The notes beneath the pieces were generated by a model, which was not told where the DNA came from, ran no database searches, and saw nothing but the letters and a program-made list of their open reading frames with translations. Position numbers and translations under genes: made by a program. A DNA stretch of 64,000 nucleotides, from assembly GCF_013778305.1 (NCBI RefSeq), contig NZ_JACEIC010000004.1, forward strand, positions 155,525-219,524. The letters are read 5' to 3'. Source of the DNA: Nocardioides agri. GTDB taxonomy: Bacteria > Actinomycetota > Actinomycetes > Propionibacteriales > Nocardioidaceae. This document shows positions 1-8,194 of the stretch, in pieces; the stretch's first letter is position 1; the number at the start of each line of letters is the position of its first letter.

Positions 1-10
1 TGACTCCGGT

Positions 11-34
11 CGTAATCTTGATTACATGATTACG
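11..34 (+). promoter_or_regulatory. operator-like repeat overlapping a start codon
   Basis: Three copies of a 6-mer lie here: GTAATC at 12-17, GATTAC at 20-25 and GATTAC at 28-33. The first two form the dyad GTAATC-TT-GATTAC; the outer pair form CGTAATC/GATTACG. The ATG at 26 lies inside the array, so a bound protein would block a leaderless start. The downstream protein has a ribbon-helix-helix-like C-terminus, so autoregulation is a natural inference. Confidence 0.5.
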
Positions 35-535
35 AATGAACTGCAGGAGCGTGTGAGCGGCTGGTTCGCCGGCCGGCTGCCGGCGGAGTGGCAGCCCGCC
101 GAGGTGACGGTGGACCGCGAGGAGATCACGGTGGTGCTGACCATCGCGGACGTCGAGATGGAGGGGTCCGAGGCGGCGGTGGCCGAGGCGCGGGCCGGGC
201 GCGCGAGCGGGTTCCGCGAGGAGACCCGCGAGCAGCGCATGGAGATCGCCCAGGAGGCGCAGCACCGGTTCGAGCGGAAGGTCTCGTGGGGCCTGGCGGT
301 CGGCGAGCGGCGCGAGCTGTGGACCCACGTCTCGGCGCCGGTGATGACCCGGCTGCGGCAGCCGCAGCGGCTGGTGCTCGACACTCTCGTCGACGCCGGC
401 GTCGCGCGGTCGCGGTCCGAGGCGCTGGCCTGGTGCGTGCGCCTGGTCGGCCAGCACGAGGACGACTGGCTCACCGAGCTCCGCGAGGCGATGAGCACCG
501 TCGCCGACGTTCGCGCGAAGGGTCCGGCCGCCTAG
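26..535 (+). CDS. ribbon-helix-helix-like protein of unknown function
   Basis: This 169-residue soluble protein is not one I can name. Its N-terminal two thirds are acidic and mixed alpha/beta in composition. The C-terminal part, around residues 112-145, reads LDTLVDAGVARSRSEALAWC, which matches the usual pattern of CopG/Arc-type ribbon-helix-helix DNA-binding segments (hydrophobic helix, short turn, SRSEAL helix). There is no Shine-Dalgarno sequence; the start codon sits within a repeat of GATTAC 6-mers. A second gene of a toxin-antitoxin type is not adjacent, since the next gene is a YccF membrane protein. I infer a DNA-binding, possibly self-regulating protein. The fold assignment is by eye only. 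Confidence 0.75.
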   Translation: MITNELQERVSGWFAGRLPAEWQPAEVTVDREEITVVLTIADVEMEGSEAAVAEARAGRASGFREETREQRMEIAQEAQHRFERKVSWGLAVGERRELWTHVSAPVMTRLRQPQRLVLDTLVDAGVARSRSEALAWCVRLVGQHEDDWLTELREAMSTVADVRAKGPAA

Positions 536-550
536 CCCTAGATTGACCGC

Positions 551-949
551 ATGCGCTTCCTGCTGAACGTCATCTGGCTGGTGCTGTGCGGGATCTGGAT
601 GGCGATCGGGTACGCCGTGGCCGGGGTCGTCTGCTGCATCCTCATCGTCACGATCCCCTTCGGGATCGCGTCGTTCCGGATCGCGGCGTACGCGCTGTGG
701 CCGTTCGGCCGGACGGTCATCCGGCAGCCGACCGCCGGCTTCTGGTCGGCGCTCGGCAACGTCATCTGGGTGGTCGTCGCGGGCATCTGGCTCGCGCTCG
801 GCCACGTGGTGACCGGCCTCCTGCTCTGCCTCACGATCATCGGGATCCCGCTCGGCGTCGCGAACTTCAAGATGATCCCGGTGGCGCTGCTACCGCTGGG
901 CCGCCAGATCGTGCGCATCGACGAGGTCGGCGTCGTCGGCCCGCGCTGA
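551..949 (+). CDS. YccF family inner membrane protein
   Basis: This 132-residue protein consists of two related hydrophobic units, roughly residues 4-60 and 66-122, each with the pattern NVIW(L/V)V..GIW.A.G followed by a TIPFGIA or IIGIPLGVA segment. That duplicated arrangement is typical of YccF (DUF307) membrane proteins, whose molecular role is unknown. A TAGATT -10-like hexamer at 539-544 ends six bases before the ATG, so the gene is probably transcribed without a leader. Its last 60 bases overlap the convergent EamA transporter gene. Confidence 0.85.
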   Translation: MRFLLNVIWLVLCGIWMAIGYAVAGVVCCILIVTIPFGIASFRIAAYALWPFGRTVIRQPTAGFWSALGNVIWVVVAGIWLALGHVVTGLLLCLTIIGIPLGVANFKMIPVALLPLGRQIVRIDEVGVVGPR

Positions 950-1825
950 CCCCGACCGCGGCGGCCGCATCGCGACCAGCACCCCGAGCACGAGCAGGAC
1001 CCCGCCGGTGACCTCGGCCGCGTTGGGCCGCTGGTCGAGCAGCAACCAGGCCGAGGCCATCGCCACTACCGGCGCGAGCAGCACCCAGGGCACCACGGAG
1101 GACGACTGGTTGCGCGAGAGCAACGTGTTGAAGACGCCGTACCCCACCAACGAGGCCAGCCCCGCGGTGTAGAGCGTCGAGACCGCGGCCTGCCACGAGA
1201 ACGACGCGAGCGCGTCGCCGATCGCCGCGGGGCCGTCGACCGCGAGCGACAGTGCGAGCAGCGGCACGGGCACCACCACGGCCGACCACACGGTCAGCGA
1301 CAGCCCGCCGCGTACGCCGGAGGCGCGGGAGACCACGTTGCCGATCCCCCACGAGAGCGCCGCGAGCAGGCACAGCGACAGCGCGACCACGGAGACGTGG
1401 CCGCCGCGGCCGACCGCGACCACGGAGAGCCCGACGGCACCGACGAGGACCCCCACGACCTGCGTCGGGGTCGGCAGCTCGCGCAGCACCCCGGCCGCGA
1501 TGAGGATCGTGAAGATCACCTGCGCCTGGAGGACCAGCGCGGCGAGACCCGGCGGCATGCCGGCGTCCATCGAGACGTAGAGGAAGCCGAACTGGCCCAG
1601 CGACATGAACGCGCCGACCGCAGCGACCACCCGCCACGGCGCGTCCGGCCGGGCGACGAAGAAGATCGCGGGGAAGACCACACAGGTGAAGCGGATCGCC
1701 GCGAACAGCAGCGGCGGGATGCCGGCCATCCCCCAGTCGATGACGACGAAGTTGAAGCCCCAGATCGAGGCGACCAGGGCGGCGAGGAGCGAGTCGCGGC
1801 GGTTCACTACGCCAGCCAACCGCAT
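890..1825 (-). CDS. EamA-family drug/metabolite exporter
   Basis: The product is about 311 residues with ten predicted hydrophobic segments arranged as two EamA repeats, typical of small-molecule exporters. The N-terminal LLAALVASIWGFNFVVI segment is the usual first helix. The open frame extends upstream to 1924 into the divergent LysR gene, so the start is uncertain. Options are ATG at 1825 (used here), GTG at 1807, which gives the most family-like N-terminus, and ATG at 1855, which is preceded by GGAAGG. Divergence from a LysR regulator suggests that regulator controls it. The 3' end overlaps yccF on the other strand. Confidence 0.85.
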   Translation of the reverse strand: MRLAGVVNRRDSLLAALVASIWGFNFVVIDWGMAGIPPLLFAAIRFTCVVFPAIFFVARPDAPWRVVAAVGAFMSLGQFGFLYVSMDAGMPPGLAALVLQAQVIFTILIAAGVLRELPTPTQVVGVLVGAVGLSVVAVGRGGHVSVVALSLCLLAALSWGIGNVVSRASGVRGGLSLTVWSAVVVPVPLLALSLAVDGPAAIGDALASFSWQAAVSTLYTAGLASLVGYGVFNTLLSRNQSSSVVPWVLLAPVVAMASAWLLLDQRPNAAEVTGGVLLVLGVLVAMRPPRSGSARADDADLVDAHDLAAQR

Positions 1826-1880
1826 GGCCACCGTGAAGCACCAGCGAATCCTCATGCACCCTTCCATGTAGCATCGCTGC

Positions 1881-2768
1881 ATGATCGATCTGGCTGCCCT
1901 CACCAGCCTGTGCGCGGTCGACACCCACGGCTCCGTGGTGGCCGCGGCCGACGCGCTCGGCTACACCCCGAGCGCAGTCTCCCAGCAGGTCAAGCGGCTC
2001 GAGAAGCAGACCGGCGTCCCGTTGCTCGAGCGGGTGGGCCGCGGCGTGATGCTCACCGACCACGGCCGGCACCTCGTCGACGCCGGCGTGCGGCTGCTGA
2101 CCGACCTCGAGCGCGTCGAGGCCGGCCTGCACCGCCGCGCCGGGGCCGTGGCCGGCCACCTGCGGGTCACGGCCTTCTCGACCGCTATGCGCGGCCTCGT
2201 GGCGCCCGTCGTACGCGACCTGCGCGACCAGCACCCGGACCTCACCCTCACGCTCACGGAGCGCGAGCCGTGGGACACCGTCGACCTGGTGGCCAGCGGC
2301 CAGAGCGACCTCGGCGTCGTGCACCGCTGGGGCGACGTGCCGATCTCGATCCCCGAGCACCTCGAGGCGACGGTCGTCGCCCATGACGTCGCCGACGTCG
2401 TCGTCCACGTCGACCACCCGCTCGCCGCCCGGCCGACGCTCACGCCGCGAGACCTCGTCGACGAGGACTGGATCGCCACGCCCGACGGCACGATCTGCCG
2501 CCAGTGGCTCACCCGGATGTACGCCGGGACCGGGCGACTGCCCCGCATCGCGCACACCGCGATGGAGTTCGACTCGCACCTCGCTCTCGTGCGCGCCGGC
2601 CTGGGCATCGCCCTGGTGCCCCGGCTCGGCCGGCAGCCGCTCGGCGAGGAGCTGGTCGGCGTACCCGCCCACGACCCGGAGCCGACCCGCGACGTGATCG
2701 CGGTGCACCGGCGGAGCATGGCGGACTCCCCCGCCGTCCGGGCCGTGCTCAACGCGCTCGGCGGCTGA
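1881..2768 (+). CDS. LysR-family transcriptional regulator
   Basis: This 295-residue protein has the standard LysR layout. A winged helix-turn-helix occupies about residues 1-62 (VVAAADALGYTPSAVSQQVK, then LLERVGRGVMLTDHG), followed by a two-lobed effector-binding domain from about 90 onward. It is divergent from the EamA exporter, the classic arrangement in which LysR controls its neighbour. A TAGCAT hexamer at 1869-1874 ends six bases before the ATG, which points to a leaderless transcript. The ligand cannot be read from the sequence. Confidence 0.93.
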   Translation: MIDLAALTSLCAVDTHGSVVAAADALGYTPSAVSQQVKRLEKQTGVPLLERVGRGVMLTDHGRHLVDAGVRLLTDLERVEAGLHRRAGAVAGHLRVTAFSTAMRGLVAPVVRDLRDQHPDLTLTLTEREPWDTVDLVASGQSDLGVVHRWGDVPISIPEHLEATVVAHDVADVVVHVDHPLAARPTLTPRDLVDEDWIATPDGTICRQWLTRMYAGTGRLPRIAHTAMEFDSHLALVRAGLGIALVPRLGRQPLGEELVGVPAHDPEPTRDVIAVHRRSMADSPAVRAVLNALGG

Positions 2769-2771
2769 TCA

Positions 2772-3557
2772 TCAGAGCTCGACCAGCACGAACGAGCGGT
2801 CGTCGAAGCTGTCCGCACCCGGCGCAAGAGCCTTCGGACCGCCGTAGGGCCCGATCCGCAGCGGGTCGTCGGCGAGCTCGCGCTGCAGCGCCAGCTCGGT
2901 CTCCTCCCAGGTCGGGGCGAGCACGGGGTAGCCGTCGGTGGCGAGGATCAGCTCCCGGGCGTCCAGCGGGACCTCGACGCTCGTCAGCAGGTGTCGAGGG
3001 ATCGGCAGCCCGTTCCAGGCGGCGTAGAAGTAGTCACCCTGCCCGTCCACGTTCATCAGCCCGGACTCCCGGACGAGCAGGTCGCCGATCGCGACCCGCC
3101 CCGGGTCGTCTCGGCGCAGGTCGTCGACGGAGCGACCGGCCGCCAGCTCGCGATCGGTCAGGGCGCGGCGGATGCCGGTGACGTGCTCCTCGTACCGATG
3201 TCCGTAGAACTGCGCACTTCCGTCCACCGCCACCCAGGTGTCGGTCACGACGACCACCCGCCTCGCCGCCAGCGAGAAGACCGCCCCCGCGGCGCTCGGG
3301 CGGTGCCGGCCCTGGTGCGTGGCGGTGATGTCGGTCAGCGTGTCGACCAGGTCGAACGGGTCGAGACCGGGGTCGGCGTTCTCGATCGCCACCACCATGT
3401 CGTCCACCAGGCGCGCGGTTGCCGCGATCGCGCCGGCCATCTCGTCGCTCTTCGGCGTGACCCCGTCGATGACGGCCACCCACGCGTCGGTGGCGACCAG
3501 CCGGTCGAGGTTCGGGGATACGCCCTTGCCCTGCGTGAACGCCGTCAGGACGCGCAT
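2772..3557 (-). CDS. PP2C-like protein phosphatase domain protein
   Basis: This 261-residue protein carries short motifs characteristic of PP2C (PPM) metal-dependent phosphatases: AVIDGVT near residue 30, ILATDGYP near 205 and DDRSFVLVEL at the C-terminus. In the family the Asp residues of these motifs bind the two metal ions. The protein lacks membrane segments and other domains. The start at 3557 is preceded by GGAGGAG. It lies downstream of a CnoX-like gene on the same strand but is separated from it by large inverted repeats, so co-transcription is doubtful. Substrate unknown. Confidence 0.7.
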   Translation of the reverse strand: MRVLTAFTQGKGVSPNLDRLVATDAWVAVIDGVTPKSDEMAGAIAATARLVDDMVVAIENADPGLDPFDLVDTLTDITATHQGRHRPSAAGAVFSLAARRVVVVTDTWVAVDGSAQFYGHRYEEHVTGIRRALTDRELAAGRSVDDLRRDDPGRVAIGDLLVRESGLMNVDGQGDYFYAAWNGLPIPRHLLTSVEVPLDARELILATDGYPVLAPTWEETELALQRELADDPLRIGPYGGPKALAPGADSFDDRSFVLVEL

Positions 3558-3580
3558 CCGGTGTCTCCTCCGCTGGACTC

Positions 3581-3654
3581 CTCAGGCTTTCCTGTCACTT
3601 CTCGGCCGTTGCAACGCCTGAGAAGTGACAGTTTCACCGGTGCACCGGTGAAAC
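3581..3654. repeat. overlapping long palindromes, probable terminator
   Basis: Three dyads are packed into 74 bases. CTGTCACTTCTC at 3592-3603 pairs with GAGAAGTGACAG at 3620-3631. Between them CTCAGGC (3581-3587) can pair with GCCTGAG (3616-3622), and CGTTGCAACG (3607-3616) is itself a palindrome. Immediately after, 3631-3654 is a perfect 24-bp palindrome with arm GTTTCACCGGTG. The block lies after the CnoX-like gene and before the phosphatase gene. A terminator is the simplest role; the unusual length suggests it may also be a dispersed genomic repeat. Confidence 0.6.
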
Positions 3655-3676
3655 CGACACCGCCGCCCCGGACCCG

Positions 3677-4597
3677 CTAGAACAGCGCAGACGCCAGGTT
3701 CTGCCGGCCGCGGAGCACCCGGGGGTCGTCGTTGCCGACGGCGCCGAAGAGGCCGAGGAGGTGCTCGCGGGCCTTGTCGCGGTCGTCACCGGAGCTGCGA
3801 CGGACCAGGTCGACGAGGCGGTTGAAGGCGTCCTCGACGTGACCGCCGAGCATGTCGAGGTCGGCGACCAGCGTCTGCGCGTCGACGTCGTCGGGGTTCG
3901 CCGCGGCCGCCGCGCGCGCGGCGTTGAGGTCGGCGCCCTGGGTGCGCTGGAGCACCTTCGCCATCGCCAGACCGGCGGCGGCCTCGGTGTCGGCGGGGTT
4001 GGCGTCGACGAGCTTCTGGTACTCCGCCACCGCTCGGTCGACGTCGCCGTCGCCGAGCGCGTCCTGCGCCGCGGCGTAGCGCGGGTCGGCGGCGGGCTCG
4101 CCGTCCTCCCCCGCAGCGCCGGCCGTCGAGCGCGGCTGGTGCCGGCCGGCGATGCCGTTGGCGGTCAGCTGCTGCATCACCTGGGTGATCTGCGTGCGCA
4201 GCTGGTCGAGGGGCAACGCGTCCTGCAGCAGCGGCGCGGGCCGCCCGTCGAGCACGGCGACGACCAGCGGGATCGACGGGATCTGCATCGCCTGCGCGAT
4301 CTGCGGCACGGCGTCGATGTCGACGAGACCGACCAGGAAGCGGCCCTCGAACTCACCGGACAGCGTGGTCAGGTCCTGCGCGAGCGTCGCGCTCTCGGGC
4401 ATCCGGGTCGGCGAGAAGAAGACCAGGAAGACCGGTGCGGTCATCGACGCCTCGAGCGTCGACTGGAAGTTCTGCTCGGTGATCTCCACGGCGTACGACG
4501 AGCCGACGGGCCCGCCCGCGGACGGCGCGCCGGGCGCGGCGTTCGCGAGGCCGGAGAGGTCGAACGCGCCGGGGCGCGAGAACGGCTGCTGACTCAT
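3677..4597 (-). CDS. thioredoxin-like TPR co-chaperone (YbbN/CnoX-like)
   Basis: This 306-residue protein has a short disordered N-terminus, a thioredoxin fold at about residues 34-145 and tetratricopeptide-like helices from about 170 to the end. This domain order is that of YbbN/CnoX, a holdase that delivers clients to chaperonin and protects them from oxidation. At the usual WCGPC active site the sequence reads SPTRMPES, so both redox cysteines are missing and disulfide chemistry is not expected. A TAGGAT hexamer at 4605-4610 lies seven bases upstream of the ATG, suggesting a leaderless transcript. Confidence 0.85.
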   Translation of the reverse strand: MSQQPFSRPGAFDLSGLANAAPGAPSAGGPVGSSYAVEITEQNFQSTLEASMTAPVFLVFFSPTRMPESATLAQDLTTLSGEFEGRFLVGLVDIDAVPQIAQAMQIPSIPLVVAVLDGRPAPLLQDALPLDQLRTQITQVMQQLTANGIAGRHQPRSTAGAAGEDGEPAADPRYAAAQDALGDGDVDRAVAEYQKLVDANPADTEAAAGLAMAKVLQRTQGADLNAARAAAAANPDDVDAQTLVADLDMLGGHVEDAFNRLVDLVRRSSGDDRDKAREHLLGLFGAVGNDDPRVLRGRQNLASALF

Positions 4598-4616
4598 GCG
4601 GCCAATCCTAGGGAAG

Positions 4617-5825
4617 TCAGCCCAGACCGAGCGCGACCGCCTCCTCGCGCAGCTCCTCGCGGACCCGCGGGTGGGCGGCGTACTCGATCAGCTGCCGCGC
4701 CTGCTCGCGCTGGTCACGGCCGTAGAGCTCCGCGACGCCCTGCTCGGTCACGACCGCCGTCATCTGGAAGGAGGTCACCGGCTCGTCGACGAGCGGCACG
4801 ATCGTCGAGCAGTCGGCCTTGGGGTGCCAGGACCTCATCGCAATGAGGGCCTGGCCGCCCTCGCTGTGCATCGCGCCGACGAAGAAGTCGGTCTGGCCGC
4901 CGAAGCCCGAGTGGATCCGGGCGCCGATCCGCGACGCGTTGGCCTGCCCGAAGAGGTCGACCTGCAGGGCGGTGTTGACGCTCAGCTGCTGGGGGTTGCG
5001 GGCGATCCGGGCCGGGCTGTTGGTGACCTCGGTGCGCACCAGCTCCACCCGCTCGTTGTCGTGCACCCACTCCAGCAGCTCGGCCGAGCCGAAGAGGAAC
5101 GACGCCGAGATCGCGACGTTGCGGTCCAGGGCGCCCACCTTCTCCAGCGCGAGGATGCTGTCGGAGAACATCTCGGTCCACACCCGCAGCCCGCTGCGGG
5201 ACGTGAGGCCGTGCAGGGTCGCGTCGGGTACGGCGCCGATGCCGGCCTGCAGGGTCGCCCCGTCGCCGACCCGGGCGGCGACGAGCTCGCCGATCCGCGC
5301 CGACTCGTCGTCGATCACGGTCACCGGCGCGCCCGGCATCGGCGTGTCCGCCTCCACGAGCACGTCGATGAGCTCGAGGTCGATGACGGAGTCGCCGTAG
5401 GTCCACGGCATGTGGTCGTTGACCTGCGCGACCACGAGCCCGCCCCGCCGCCGGGCCGCCTCGAGCGCAGCCGGCATCACGTTGACCTCCACGCCCATCG
5501 ACACCTTGCCGCCGCGCGGCCGGGTCGTGTGCAGCACCACCAGGTCCGGTGGGAGCGCGGTGCCGAAGAGGCGCGGGACCATCGACAGGCGGGACGGCAC
5601 GTAGCTCAGCCGCGGGCTGCGCCGCTGTCCCGGGCCCACGAACGCCGTCTCCAGGGTGACCCCGTCGCGGTCGGGGAGACCCCGCTGCCCGTTGAGCGCC
5701 CACAGCCGGTAGCGGTCCAGCTCGGAGTCGACCAGGCCCAGCACGTGCCAGGGCGTCGCGTGGTTGCCGGTGACGACCACGCGCGGGTCGTCGGGGAGCT
5801 GGGCCAGGGCTGCGGCGAGGTCCAC
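4617..5825 (-). CDS. acetyl-CoA hydrolase/CoA-transferase family protein
   Basis: The 402-residue product matches the acetyl-CoA hydrolase/transferase family (Cat1, 4-hydroxybutyrate CoA-transferase type). Visible signatures are the LQAGIGAVPDA segment near residue 193, the WTEMFSD segment containing the likely catalytic Glu, and GGQTDFFVGA near 310. Such enzymes move CoA between short-chain acyl groups via a glutamyl-CoA intermediate. The exact acyl substrate cannot be told from sequence. The gene stands alone, ending 19 bases before the CnoX-like gene on the same strand. The start used gives a normal N-terminus. Confidence 0.88.
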   Translation of the reverse strand: MDLAAALAQLPDDPRVVVTGNHATPWHVLGLVDSELDRYRLWALNGQRGLPDRDGVTLETAFVGPGQRRSPRLSYVPSRLSMVPRLFGTALPPDLVVLHTTRPRGGKVSMGVEVNVMPAALEAARRRGGLVVAQVNDHMPWTYGDSVIDLELIDVLVEADTPMPGAPVTVIDDESARIGELVAARVGDGATLQAGIGAVPDATLHGLTSRSGLRVWTEMFSDSILALEKVGALDRNVAISASFLFGSAELLEWVHDNERVELVRTEVTNSPARIARNPQQLSVNTALQVDLFGQANASRIGARIHSGFGGQTDFFVGAMHSEGGQALIAMRSWHPKADCSTIVPLVDEPVTSFQMTAVVTEQGVAELYGRDQREQARQLIEYAAHPRVREELREEAVALGLG

Positions 5826-5874
5826 GCTCCGATCAGACCAGAGGGAACGGGTCGCGGGTAGTACCGGTCGACCC

Positions 5875-5904
5875 TTGCCAGCCGGGCTCCGCTCGGGATA
5901 GGAA
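5875..5904 (+). promoter_or_regulatory. possible promoter of the metallopeptidase gene
   Basis: TTGCCA at 5875-5880 and TAGGAA at 5899-5904 are separated by 18 bases, which is compatible with a housekeeping sigma promoter. The gene also has a ribosome binding site, GGGAGG at 5959-5964, four bases before the ATG, so it is a leadered transcript. The -10 match is weak. Confidence 0.3.
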
Positions 5905-5968
5905 CTAACCCGGCGCCACCCCGCTACCGCGGGTCAGCACTCGGCAGGCGCCGTTTTCGGGAGGTCTC

Positions 5969-8182
5969 ATGAAGACATCGTTGCTGTCCGCCGGAGTCGC
6001 GCTCGCCACCTGTGCGGCGGGGCTCCTCATCCCCTACGGCGGCGCATCAGCGGCGCCCGGCACCACCGCCGCACCCCGCGCCTCGGACGTCACCACGCCG
6101 AGCGACGTGCGGGAGGTGTCGCCGGACGCGAAGTACTCGACCAAGCAGCTCGGCCAGCTCGGCGCCCAGTCGCGCAAGCGCAGCAGCCTCGCGGCGGCAG
6201 CGACGCCCGCGGTGGGCACGCAGCGCCAGTGGGTCGGCCTCGACGACGCCAACGGCGTCCTCTACCGCAAGGACTACACGCTCCGCGGCGTCGGCGACAA
6301 GATCGAGGTCTGGGTCGCCAACGACACGGCGTTCCTGCCGGCGGACTGCCGCAACCAGGTCGCCAACTCCACGACGATCACCGACGCCCAGGTGGCGCGG
6401 CTGATCACGGAGTTCGACGGGAACATGTACCCCAAGGAGACGGCGGCGTTCAGCACCCCTCCCGACCGTGACGGCAGCAACGCCCTCCTCGGCCCCGACA
6501 AGAACGGCAACGGCGGCAACTACACCGGTGACGGCGACAAGACGGTCGCGCTGATCGACAACGTCCGCGACGACAACTACTACGACTTCCCGGCCGCCTC
6601 GACCTACATCGCGGGCTTCTTCTCCGCGCAGTTCAACGAGCTGCTCGACCGCAACGTGATGACGATCGACGCCTACGACTGGGCGCACCGCACCGGTGAC
6701 AACCCGGCGGACGCGGCGACCGCGGACCCGTGCACGAGCCGCCCGGCGCGCCCGAACCTCTACGAGGGCACGTTCGCCCACGAGTGGCAGCACCTGCTGC
6801 ACTACTACACCGACCCGTTCGAGACGAACTGGATCAACGAGGGCCTCTCTGACTTCGCGCAGACGCTCGTCGGCTACGTCGACGCCACGAGGACGATCGA
6901 CCAGCCGCGCAACGACAGCCACATCAACTGCTTCCAGGGCTGGGGCAACGTCCAGACGCAGTACAACCCCAACCCGCGTGACTGCGGCGGCGCCCAGAAC
7001 TCGCTCACGCTGTGGGGCGAGGACCCCAACCCCGCGGCCGTGCTCGCCGACTACGGCAACGCCTACTCGATGATGCTCTACCTCTACGACCGGTTCGGCA
7101 CCGACTTCATGTCGGCGCTGCACCGCGACGGTGAGCGCCAGGGCATCGCCAGCCTGGCGGCGGAGCTCGCCGACGAGGGCATCGACGACCCGTACACGCT
7201 GATCCACCAGTACCAGTCGATGGTGCTGCTCGACCGCATCGTCGGCGACGCCAAGCACGCGATCGTCGTCGGCGCGCGCAAGGACAAGGTGACCACGCCG
7301 AGCCTGCGCTCCACGGTCAACCTCGACAACCCGGAGTCCTACGACACCCCCGGCGCCGCACCCAACGGCGCCGACTACGTCGCGCTCCGCGGTGCCGACG
7401 GCAAGGTCCTCAAGGGCAACAAGCTGCGCTCGCTCACCTTCGACGGCGCGGCGACCCTGCCCGAGCAGCCGCTGGAGTGGACGGTCGTGTCCAACGACCC
7501 GGACCGGGCGGGCAACCCCGTGCTGTGGTCGGGCAACGACACCAACCTCGACGCGGCCGCGGTCACCCAGGTCGCCGTCCCGACGACGAACCCGACGCTG
7601 ACCTTCCTCGCGAAGTACGGCGCCGAGCTCGGCTACGACTACGGCTACGTCCAGGTCTCGACCGACGGCGGCAAGACCTACACCTCGATCGCCGGCGACA
7701 AGACCGTCGACGGCCCGTTCGGCCCGGCGCTCAACGGCACCACGGACGGCTTCGAGCCGCACTCGTTCGACCTCTCGGCGTACGCCGGGAAGACCATCCT
7801 GCTCAGCTTCCGGTACGTCAGCGACGGTGGCGTCAACGAGGGTGGCCTGGAGATCGACGACGTGGCGGTCGGCGGCACCACGATCAGCGACGGGTCCAGC
7901 CTGGCGCCGTTCAAGTCGCCCACGCAGATCCGGCCGGCGGAGGTGGCCAACTGGAACCTCAAGCTGGTGGGCATCCGCGAGGGCAAGGTCCCGGCCGTGC
8001 TGCAGGTCGAGTTCGACGGCCGCAACCACGTGTCCCTGAGCCGGCACCAGCTGGCCGCGGGCGCGCCGTTCGACAAGGTCGTGGCGATCGTCGCGACCGA
8101 CGACCCGACCGAGCTGGTGCAGCAGTTCGCGCCGTACACGCTGAAGGTCAACGGCGTCACCCAGCCGGGTGGCGGCTCCTGA
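5969..8182 (+). CDS. secreted zinc metallopeptidase, immune inhibitor A-like C-terminus
   Basis: This 737-residue protein begins with a Sec signal peptide, probably cleaved after ASA at residue 28. The catalytic core carries HEWQH at residues 271-275 and Glu291 in NWINEGLSDF, the zinc ligands of a gluzincin. The E-x-LS downstream pattern resembles peptidase family M30 more than the classic M6 site. Residues about 530-640 form a beta-rich domain (STDGGKTYTSIAG, then FRYVSDGGVNEGGLEIDD) like the C-terminal domain of immune inhibitor A metallopeptidases. I infer an extracellular protease for nutrient scavenging. There is no immunity or secretion partner next to it. Confidence 0.82.
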   Translation: MKTSLLSAGVALATCAAGLLIPYGGASAAPGTTAAPRASDVTTPSDVREVSPDAKYSTKQLGQLGAQSRKRSSLAAAATPAVGTQRQWVGLDDANGVLYRKDYTLRGVGDKIEVWVANDTAFLPADCRNQVANSTTITDAQVARLITEFDGNMYPKETAAFSTPPDRDGSNALLGPDKNGNGGNYTGDGDKTVALIDNVRDDNYYDFPAASTYIAGFFSAQFNELLDRNVMTIDAYDWAHRTGDNPADAATADPCTSRPARPNLYEGTFAHEWQHLLHYYTDPFETNWINEGLSDFAQTLVGYVDATRTIDQPRNDSHINCFQGWGNVQTQYNPNPRDCGGAQNSLTLWGEDPNPAAVLADYGNAYSMMLYLYDRFGTDFMSALHRDGERQGIASLAAELADEGIDDPYTLIHQYQSMVLLDRIVGDAKHAIVVGARKDKVTTPSLRSTVNLDNPESYDTPGAAPNGADYVALRGADGKVLKGNKLRSLTFDGAATLPEQPLEWTVVSNDPDRAGNPVLWSGNDTNLDAAAVTQVAVPTTNPTLTFLAKYGAELGYDYGYVQVSTDGGKTYTSIAGDKTVDGPFGPALNGTTDGFEPHSFDLSAYAGKTILLSFRYVSDGGVNEGGLEIDDVAVGGTTISDGSSLAPFKSPTQIRPAEVANWNLKLVGIREGKVPAVLQVEFDGRNHVSLSRHQLAAGAPFDKVVAIVATDDPTELVQQFAPYTLKVNGVTQPGGGS

Positions 8183-8194
8183 CCTGACGCACGC

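Noticed and set aside
26..949. Toxin-antitoxin pair of the RHH-like gene and yccF
   Set aside because: YccF is a known membrane protein family with its own leaderless promoter, so it is not a toxin partner.
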